In this document: positions 58,275-64,000 of the stretch, in pieces
Layout: every line of letters starts with the position of its first letter
How positions within the stretch are numbered: the first letter of the stretch is position 1
Source of the DNA: Bradyrhizobium sp. CB82
GTDB taxonomy: Bacteria > Pseudomonadota > Alphaproteobacteria > Rhizobiales > Xanthobacteraceae
Assembly (NCBI RefSeq): GCF_029714405.1
Contig: NZ_CP121650.1
Span: forward strand, 5,027,001 to 5,091,000
Length of the DNA: 64,000 bases
Direction of reading: 5' to 3'
Made by a program: the position numbers and the translations under genes
Notes under the pieces: generated by a model
Told to the model about the DNA's origin: nothing
The model's input: the letters and a program-made list of their open reading frames with translations, nothing else
The model's database searches: none

Positions 58275-59072
58275 ATGACGATCCGCATCGCCACCTGGAA
58301 CGTGAATTCGGTCCGGCAGCGGATCGAGCATCTCATGACCTGGCTGAAGGAGTGCTCGCCCGACATCGTCTGCCTCCAGGAGATCAAATGCGTCGACGAG
58401 GCATTCCCGCGGCTGGAGATCGAGGCGCTCGGCTACAACGTCGTCACCCATGGGCAGAAGACGTTCAACGGCGTGGCGCTGCTGTCCAAACTCAAGTTCG
58501 ACGAGACCAAGTCGGGGCTTGCCGGCGATGACGAGGACGCGCACGCCCGCTTTCTCGAAGGCGTGGTCACGCTGAAGCAGGGCGTCTTGCGGATCGCCTG
58601 CCTCTATCTGCCCAATGGCAATCCTGTCGGGACTGAGAAATATCCCTATAAACTCAAGTGGATGTCGCGGCTTCTTGAGTATTCGAAGGAGCGTCTCAAG
58701 GCCGAGGAGCCGTTGATCCTCGCCGGCGATTTCAACGTCATCCCCGCCGCCCGCGACGTCCACAATCCCGCGGCCTGGACCGAAGATGCCCTGTTCAAGG
58801 TCGAGACGCGCGAGAGTTTTCAATCCTTGCTCGGCCTGGGACTCACCGATGCGCTCCGGGCGGTGAGCGACGAGTCCGGGCTCTACACCTTCTGGGACTA
58901 CCAGGCGGGCGCCTGGCAGAAGAACCAGGGCTTGCGGATCGACCATCTCCTGATGTCGCCGCAGGCGAGCGACAAGCTCGCCAATGTCGGCATCGACAGC
59001 TATGTGCGCGGCTGGGAGAAGCCGTCGGACCACGTGCCGGTGTGGGCGGATCTGGATCTGGAGGCAGCCTAG
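58275..59072 (+). CDS. xthA: exodeoxyribonuclease III
   Basis: 265 residues from the ATG at 58275 (MTIRIATWNVNSVRQRIEHL); fourteen upstream in-frame codons are not family-like. AP endonuclease and 3'-5' exonuclease of base-excision repair. Catalytic segments: WNVNSV (Asn), IVCLQEIKCVDE (Glu), CLYLPNGNPVG, LAGDFNVIPAARDVHNP (Asp/Asn), GLRIDHLLMSP and the final EKPSDHVPVWADL (Asp-His). Complete and of normal length. Convergent with the ExoR-like gene. Confidence 0.96.
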   Translation: MTIRIATWNVNSVRQRIEHLMTWLKECSPDIVCLQEIKCVDEAFPRLEIEALGYNVVTHGQKTFNGVALLSKLKFDETKSGLAGDDEDAHARFLEGVVTLKQGVLRIACLYLPNGNPVGTEKYPYKLKWMSRLLEYSKERLKAEEPLILAGDFNVIPAARDVHNPAAWTEDALFKVETRESFQSLLGLGLTDALRAVSDESGLYTFWDYQAGAWQKNQGLRIDHLLMSPQASDKLANVGIDSYVRGWEKPSDHVPVWADLDLEAA

Positions 59073-59134
59073 TCTAAGTCCCGGTGAGATGTTGGCCACG
59101 GCGCAAGCGCGCCTTTTCCCGCCCTGCGCAGCGA

Positions 59135-59962
59135 TCAATCGCGGCGGCCCTGGACCCACTGCTCGAGCATTTGCAGGCACATCGCCCGGTCGTCGTCGGA
59201 GGCCTTGGCAAAGGCGCGGTTGTAGCTTTCCTTGATCCAGGTCTCGTCGGTACCGGCGCTGTCGCGGGCCAGCGTCAGCCACATCAGGCCGCGCGCGGCC
59301 TGCCGCGGCAGGCGATCGCCGTTGAACAGCATCTGCCCGAGCAGCGCCTGTGCCTCGTGCTGGCCTTTCTGTGCGGCGAGGCCCAGCCAGCGCGCGCCTT
59401 GCGTGAAGGTATCGCGCGAGGCGTCGGGCGACTTCAGATAGAGCCGGGCGAGATCGTACTGCGCATCGGCGTTGCCGAAATAGGCCGCCGCGTAGGAGAA
59501 CAGCTCGCGCGCCCGCTCCGGATCCGGCTTCACCTTCGAGTTCGGGATGCCGTTGAGATAATAGCGGCCGAGCGCAACGAAGGCGTTCGCCACCATCGGC
59601 GCCTGCGGCAGCGATGGGCTGTCGGTCGCATGCGCGTTCACGAGCCGGCTGAAATAGTCGAAGGCGCGCAGATCGTCCTGGGCGACGCCGTCGCCATTGG
59701 CGTACATCCGCCCGAGCTTCCACTGCGCGATGGGGTGACCGCCCTCGGCGGCGTATTGCAGGGCGGTGAAGGAAGCGTCTGGATTGGTCGCAGCCGGCGG
59801 CACGGCCTTGCGCAGCGTTCCGGCCGCACCAGGCGCTGGCGAGACCACCGGGATGGTCGCATCCTGCGGATTGACCGGCGCGCCGTCGAAGGCGAGCGCC
59901 GGCGCGGCCAGCGCGGAGGCCCCCAACACAAACGCAACTATGGTACGCCTAGATGTCCGCAT
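59135..59962 (-). CDS. exoR: exported Sel1-repeat protein, ExoR-like
   Basis: 275 residues. Signal peptide [20 protein letters not shown] with cleavage near ALAF, a Pro/Ala linker to about residue 62, then Sel1 repeats: [70 protein letters not shown] and [20 protein letters not shown]. The order and the GIPN-x-x-VKxDP segment match ExoR of Sinorhizobium and Agrobacterium, the periplasmic inhibitor of the ExoS/ChvG-ChvI system that controls exopolysaccharide and motility. That match is from memory. Its start overlaps the end of ilvD by 14 bases, so it is translated from the ilvD transcript or close to it. Confidence 0.8.
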   Translation of the reverse strand: MRTSRRTIVAFVLGASALAAPALAFDGAPVNPQDATIPVVSPAPGAAGTLRKAVPPAATNPDASFTALQYAAEGGHPIAQWKLGRMYANGDGVAQDDLRAFDYFSRLVNAHATDSPSLPQAPMVANAFVALGRYYLNGIPNSKVKPDPERARELFSYAAAYFGNADAQYDLARLYLKSPDASRDTFTQGARWLGLAAQKGQHEAQALLGQMLFNGDRLPRQAARGLMWLTLARDSAGTDETWIKESYNRAFAKASDDDRAMCLQMLEQWVQGRRD

Positions 59963-61673
59963 AGCACTGTTTCTCGTGCGCGCCGCCCGGATGGGTCACT
60001 GCCCCACCGATCGCTGGTCCTACCTGCTGAGCGTATTTCCAGAGCGCACCCGATGTATGGTTAGTCGCGCGGGAACGCCATTTGGTCTTGCGTTGAGCCA
60101 GCTCCTGGTCACTCAACTTTACGTCAAGAGTGCCGGCCACCGCGTCGATCTCGATGATATCGCCGTCCTCGAGCAGCCCGATCGGGCCGCCGACGGCCGC
60201 CTCGGGGCCGACATGGCCGATGCAGAAGCCGCGGGTGGCGCCGGAGAACCGGCCGTCGGTGATGAGCGCAATCTTGCCGCCCATGCCCTGCCCGGTCAGC
60301 GCCGCTGTGGTCTGGAGCATTTCCCGCATGCCGGGGCCACCCTTCGGCCCCTCGTAGCGGATCACGATGACTTCGCCTTCGCGGTAAGTGCGCTTCTGGA
60401 CCGCCTCGAAAGCGTCCTCCTCACGGTCGAAGCATCGCGCCGGACCGGTAAACCTGAGGCTGGACATTCCCGCGACTTTCACGATCGCACCTTCTGGCGC
60501 CAAATTCCCCTTCAGACCCACCACACCGCCGGTGACGGTGATTGGCTTGTCCGCCGGGTGCACCACATCCTGGTGCGGATTCCATTTCACGCTCTTGAGA
60601 TTTTCGGCGATCGTGCGGCCCGTGACGGTGAGGCAGTCACCGTGCAGGAAGCCGTTGTCGAGCAGCGTCTTCATCAGAAGCGGGATGCCGCCAACTTCAA
60701 ACATGTCTTTGGCGACATAACGGCCGCCGGGCTTCAAATCCGCGACATATGGTGTCTTTTTGAAGATTTCGGCGACGTCGAATAAGTCAAACTTAATGCC
60801 GGCTTCGTGAGCGATCGCCGGCAGGTGCAGCGCAGCATTGGTCGAGCCGCCGGAGGCCGCGACAACGGCCGCTGCATTTTCCAGGGATTTGCGGGTGACG
60901 ATGTCGCGCGGCCGGATATTCTCGGCGATCAGGTCCATAACCTTTTCGCCCGCCGTCGTGCAGAAGGCGTCGCGGATTTCGTACGGTGCCGGCGCACCGG
61001 CCGAGTACGGCAGCGCGAGCCCAATGGCTTCCGAGACGGTCGCCATGGTGTTGGCGGTGAACTGCGCGCCGCAGGCGCCCGCCGAGGGGCACGCCACGCG
61101 CTCGATCTCGTCGAGATCCTCGTCCGACATGGCGCCGACCGAATGCTTGCCGACGGCTTCGAACATGTCCTGCACGGTGACCTGCTGCCCGCGGAAATTG
61201 CCCGGGAGGATCGAACCGCCATAGATGAAGATCGAAGGCACGTTGAGGCGGACCATCGCCATCATCATGCCCGGCAGCGACTTGTCGCAGCCGGCAAGGC
61301 CGACGAGGGCGTCGTAGGCGTGGCCGCGCACGGTCAGTTCGACGGAGTCGGCGATGCATTCGCGCGACGGCAGCGAGGAGCGCATCCCGTCATGGCCCAT
61401 CGCAATGCCGTCGGTCACGGTGATGGTGCAGAACTCGCGCGGCGTTCCGCCGGCCGACGCCACGCCCTTCTTCACCGCCTGCGCCTGACGCATCAGGGCG
61501 ATGTTGCAGGGAGCGGCTTCGTTCCAGCAGGAGGCGACGCCGACGAAGGGCTGGTGGATCTGTTCGGTGGTCAGACCCATGGCGTAGAAGTACGAGCGAT
61601 GGGGCGCGCGCGCGGGGCCTTCCGTCACGTGACGGCTCGGCAGCCTCTGCTTGATGTTCGTCTTGGCGTCCAT
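59949..61673 (-). CDS. ilvD: dihydroxy-acid dehydratase
   Basis: 574 residues. Dehydrates 2,3-dihydroxyisovalerate and its methylvalerate homologue in valine, leucine and isoleucine synthesis. The Fe-S cluster cysteines are Cys49 ([15 protein letters not shown]), Cys129 ([18 protein letters not shown]) and Cys201 ([16 protein letters not shown]). Mg2+-binding [20 protein letters not shown] and the closing [20 protein letters not shown] are also present. IlvD has about 615 residues in E. coli with a [4Fe-4S] cluster; 574 suits the shorter, usually [2Fe-2S] group. Overlaps the ExoR-like gene by 14 bases. Confidence 0.97.
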   Translation of the reverse strand: MDAKTNIKQRLPSRHVTEGPARAPHRSYFYAMGLTTEQIHQPFVGVASCWNEAAPCNIALMRQAQAVKKGVASAGGTPREFCTITVTDGIAMGHDGMRSSLPSRECIADSVELTVRGHAYDALVGLAGCDKSLPGMMMAMVRLNVPSIFIYGGSILPGNFRGQQVTVQDMFEAVGKHSVGAMSDEDLDEIERVACPSAGACGAQFTANTMATVSEAIGLALPYSAGAPAPYEIRDAFCTTAGEKVMDLIAENIRPRDIVTRKSLENAAAVVAASGGSTNAALHLPAIAHEAGIKFDLFDVAEIFKKTPYVADLKPGGRYVAKDMFEVGGIPLLMKTLLDNGFLHGDCLTVTGRTIAENLKSVKWNPHQDVVHPADKPITVTGGVVGLKGNLAPEGAIVKVAGMSSLRFTGPARCFDREEDAFEAVQKRTYREGEVIVIRYEGPKGGPGMREMLQTTAALTGQGMGGKIALITDGRFSGATRGFCIGHVGPEAAVGGPIGLLEDGDIIEIDAVAGTLDVKLSDQELAQRKTKWRSRATNHTSGALWKYAQQVGPAIGGAVTHPGGAHEKQCYADI

Positions 61674-62170
61674 CGCGAACCAGTTTCCTCAGTCAACCCT
61701 TGTCAGACCCGGAAAACGACACCCAAGATTTGAACGAACCCTGGGATTTTTTCCTTCGCTGGTGCGAGCGCCGCAGCCCTGAAAATATTTATGGAGATTT
61801 TATTCGTGGAGGGGTGTGGCCAAAAAGCGGCGCGGATGGGAACGAGCTGCGATGACGGCTTAATCCGAGATGAGTGTTGCGCAGACAACACAATCGTGTC
61901 TCGCGGGTCACGGCTTGGGCTACCTTGATACCGCCGCAGGACGTACACTCACAACCTCAGGCAATACGATGAACTGCGCGCATCCAGGTGCGCGCCACCA
62001 CCGCGCATATACCTCTGGGCGAGTCGCAACCTCCTGATCGGATGATCAGAACAGGATGAGCCTTCTCGTTCTCGCGACGCGCTTGCTGAATGCCGCCGTG
62101 GAATCTGCAGCTCTTGGCCCCCGCTCCGATGAAGAAGAGGTCTCGCCGGATCAGGCGCGAGCAGCGCGCC
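61674..62170. other. gene-free region upstream of ilvD
   Basis: 497 bases. A frame from 62056 on the plus strand (MSLLVLATRLLNAAVESAAL) runs into the opposite-strand lipoprotein gene and shows no known family; I do not call it. The part near 61735-61815 is A+T-rich (gaaaatatttatggagattt) and may hold the ilvD promoter. No attenuator-like leader peptide with Ile/Val/Leu runs was found. Confidence 0.4.
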
Positions 62171-62383
62171 TCACCGGGCTCCCTTCAGCGTGCAGGAGGT
62201 GGTGCATGTCACCGTCGTGCCGCGATCGCAGGACTTGCAGGCGGCGACGCACTGATTCATGTCCCTGGCATTGTAAGAGCTGTAGTTGCGCAGCGGGCAA
62301 ACGGCAGTCGAACCGGTGACGTCCTGCTCCGGCTCGCAAGCCGCCGTCATGAGTGAAAGCAAGATGACCACAAGAGCCCGCAT
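62171..62383 (-). CDS. small cysteine-rich lipoprotein
   Basis: 70 residues from the ATG at 62383: MRALVVILLSLMTAACEPEQ with lipobox TAAC (Cys16). The remaining 54 residues hold six more cysteines: TAVCPLRNYSSYN, MNQCVAACKSCDRGTTVTC and TTSCTLKGAR, probably three disulfides. No family recognised. Codon use is normal for the window. It lies 497 bases upstream of ilvD on the same strand. Confidence 0.72.
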   Translation of the reverse strand: MRALVVILLSLMTAACEPEQDVTGSTAVCPLRNYSSYNARDMNQCVAACKSCDRGTTVTCTTSCTLKGAR

Positions 62384-62530
62384 GGGATGACCTGCAAAGC
62401 GACAGTTCCTGGAGCCGTTGCATGGCAACAGTCTCCAGCATTCCCACCTGTGAGGAAATCGCGGCACACGATCCGCCCTCACATCCCAAGAGGATGCGCG
62501 CCAAGTGTTAAGAACGGCTTTCGTCCGGCG

Positions 62531-62707
62531 TCACGCCGCGGCTTTGGGCGAAATCGCCCGCCGCGCGTCGGCCGCAAGCTCGTAATAATGCTCCGCGAGC
62601 TTGAGGTAGAACTCCCGCTTTGCACTGTCGGTCGCGAGCTTGGCGATCAGCTCGCACTCGGCGGTGAGCGTCTCAAACCGTTCCAGCCTGTCCTGAAGTT
62701 CCGTCAT
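62531..62707 (-). CDS. small helical protein, unknown function
   Basis: 58 residues, read directly: MTELQDRLERFETLTAECEL, IAKLATDSAKREFYLKLAEH, YYELAADARRAISPKAAA. Almost entirely helical, with heptad-like Leu/Ala spacing, so probably a small coiled coil. The sequence AKLATDxxKRxFYxxLAEHY recurs in small rhizobial proteins I have seen, with no known function. Its start follows no strong ribosome-binding site. Too short for many gene finders. Confidence 0.7.
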   Translation of the reverse strand: MTELQDRLERFETLTAECELIAKLATDSAKREFYLKLAEHYYELAADARRAISPKAAA

Positions 62708-62898
62708 CGGCGTGTCCCCATAAAACGCCTTCGAAGCGCCGCGAGCGTATGCCCGCGAAATAGGTCACGGCCAACATCGTTATCTGACTGAATCAATTTT
62801 TTGCCCGATGGCGGCGCCGCCAACGACGGGTTTTCGGCATCCCGGGAATCCTGATGCACCGCACGGCACGACAGGGTTGGCGACCGAAGGACGCGGCC

Positions 62899-63090
62899 TT
62901 ACGCGCGGATCCCCTTCGTCGAGGGCTGGATCGTCAAACGGTAGGCGACGAAGGCGAGACCATTGAACTTCTCCACGAGCTCGTCACAGGCCGGACAGCG
63001 GTACTCCCCGGTCGTGGGCGGCTCCGTCGCCAGCTCAATCCGCCGAAAGCCCGCCTTGCAATGCGGACAGGTCACATCGCCCTTCTTCAT
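62899..63090 (-). CDS. small zinc-ribbon protein
   Basis: 63 residues with two CxxC pairs, VTCPHCKAGFRRIELATE and GEYRCPACDELVEKFNGL, forming one four-Cys zinc ribbon. The C-terminal VAYRLTIQPSTKGIRA is strand-like. Cytoplasmic and likely an adaptor or RNA/DNA-binding small protein; function unknown. A gggtgatcc site lies just before the ATG at 63090. Confidence 0.8.
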   Translation of the reverse strand: MKKGDVTCPHCKAGFRRIELATEPPTTGEYRCPACDELVEKFNGLAFVAYRLTIQPSTKGIRA

Positions 63091-63180
63091 GGATCACCCC
63101 GCAAAATCACGGGTCTATTCAAAGCGCAGCTTGAGGCGGAACTTGGACCGGCTCAACTCGCTCGGAGCAGCGCGTCTGGA

Positions 63181-64000
63181 TCATTTATGCTCCATCCGCC
63201 AGGCGCCATCCCAATCCGCGGCAGGCGGATCGGCCTGGAGCCGGTCAACGCGGGTGAGCAGTGTGCGGGACGGACCATCGCCGGGAGCGCTCTCCAGCGC
63301 CGCGTTGAAGGCGTTCCGCGCCTCGTTCCAGCGGCCAGCGCGATACGCCGCAAGCCCTTCGGCATAGTGCGCCCGCAGGCTGATCTGCTCCTGTGGGAGT
63401 ACGCCGGCCTTGCCCATCACCTCGTACACGGGCTGCGGCAGGCTCTGGCCGGCGACCGCAAGGCGGTCAATCTCGCGCAGTTCGAGGCTCGCGCCGAGCG
63501 CAGCCGCAGTCGCCTCCGAGATCAGGATGCGGGTGCCGTAGAATTTGTTCGCTGCCTCCAGCCGCGAGGCGAGGTTCACCGCATCACCCATCACGGTGAA
63601 GCTCATCATGAGTTCCGAGCCGATGCTGCCGGTCAGAACCTCACCGGTGGCGATCCCGATCCGCAGGTCGCAAGGAGCGGGCATGGCGCGGATGCCGAGG
63701 AGATCGGGGAGCTGGCTCTGGAGCGCCGGCACCTGTTCGACCATGTCCAGCGCGGCATGGCAGGCGAGCTGCGCCTGCTCGGCCTCCTCGATGAAAGGCG
63801 GCCCCCAATAGGACATGATGGCGTCGCCGATATATTTGTCGATGACGCCGCGGTTGGCCCGAATGGGCTCCGACATGACCGTGAAATAGTGGTTCATGAC
63901 CTTGACGAGACCGCGCGGGGTCATGCCCTCGCTCATCGAGGTGAAGCCGCTCATGTCGCAGAACATGATGGTCATCACGCGCCGCTGGCCGTCGACGGCG
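63181..64000 (-). CDS. adenylate/guanylate cyclase (class III), C-terminal part
   Basis: Cut by the window end; 273 residues visible, beginning within DGQRRVMTIMFCDMSGFTSM. Catalytic metal aspartates: the Asp in FCDMSGFT and the Asp in KYIGDAIMSYWGPP. Later GIATGEVLTGSIGSELMMSF, TVMGDAVNLASRLEAANKFY and the transition-state Asn/Arg (VNLASRLE) are present, so the domain looks active. A C-terminal extension of about 60 residues (AHYAEGLAAYRAGRWNEARN, AFNAALESAPGDGPSRTLLT) is one TPR-like unit common in rhizobial cyclases. The N-terminal sensor part, often CHASE2 or membrane, is outside the window. Confidence 0.93.
   Translation of the reverse strand, partial: AVDGQRRVMTIMFCDMSGFTSMSEGMTPRGLVKVMNHYFTVMSEPIRANRGVIDKYIGDAIMSYWGPPFIEEAEQAQLACHAALDMVEQVPALQSQLPDLLGIRAMPAPCDLRIGIATGEVLTGSIGSELMMSFTVMGDAVNLASRLEAANKFYGTRILISEATAAALGASLELREIDRLAVAGQSLPQPVYEVMGKAGVLPQEQISLRAHYAEGLAAYRAGRWNEARNAFNAALESAPGDGPSRTLLTRVDRLQADPPAADWDGAWRMEHK

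Noticed and set aside
62056..62319. Plus-strand frame starting MSLLVLATRLLNAAVESAAL as a small gene
   Set aside because: It overlaps the lipoprotein gene on the other strand, which has a clear lipobox, and its second half is Arg/Cys/Ser-rich shadow sequence.

Overview
The window looks like a housekeeping stretch of an alphaproteobacterial chromosome, most likely Bradyrhizobium or a close relative. I infer this from the high G+C and G/C-ending codons, from Rhizobiales-type families (Omp25/31-like porins, DUF1127, an ExoR-like Sel1 protein, SPW-repeat protein, FATGUY response regulator), from the yajC-secD-secF run beside NDUFAF3- and NDUFAF6-like genes, from the scpAB-tatABC-serS-surE block, and from the many short palindromic intergenic repeats. 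No sequence search was possible, so the genus is an inference. I see no rRNA, tRNA, insertion sequence, prophage or CRISPR array.

Layout. 1-9.7 kb: end of asd, then queA, two cyclophilins around a small secreted protein, coaD, kup, gyrA and a DUF2306 membrane protein. 9.9-15.9 kb: ssb, two tandem outer-membrane beta-barrel genes with near-identical terminators, and uvrA preceded by a LexA-type box. 15.9-29.3 kb is the most accessory part: kptA, a HAD phosphatase, a nucleoside hydrolase, an orphan ATPase, a two-domain PPC protein beside an acyl-CoA ligase, a gene broken by two frameshifts, small envelope proteins, two NATD1-like acetyltransferase paralogues, a TPR protein, a lytic transglycosylase and a DUF1127 microprotein. 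29.3-38.8 kb: trmFO with a kinase/adenylation-C fusion gene, ilvA, the NDUFAF6/NDUFAF3-like pair, secF, secD, yajC and a DUF815 ATPase. 39-54.6 kb: a conserved envelope, division and chromosome-segregation block (NlpD-like LytM factor, pcm, surE, serS, tatC, tatB, tatA, scpB, scpA, nagZ, SPOR protein, argS, dgt) read leftwards, followed by the divergent Fe-S carrier gene erpA. 54.9-64 kb: small secreted proteins, a hybrid sensor kinase, xthA, an exoR-like gene overlapping ilvD, three small proteins and the end of a class III adenylate cyclase.

The genes are mostly core functions: protein export (Sec and Tat), cell-wall remodelling, DNA repair and topology, tRNA modification and charging, and branched-chain amino-acid synthesis. 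The points most worth a second look are the kinase/adenylation-C fusion, the gene with two exactly compensable frameshifts, the GyrA and UvrA residues that depart from the E. coli pattern, the degenerate LytM protein, the degenerate second PPC domain, and several dispersed or tandem repeats. I did not find a convincing new multi-gene system.
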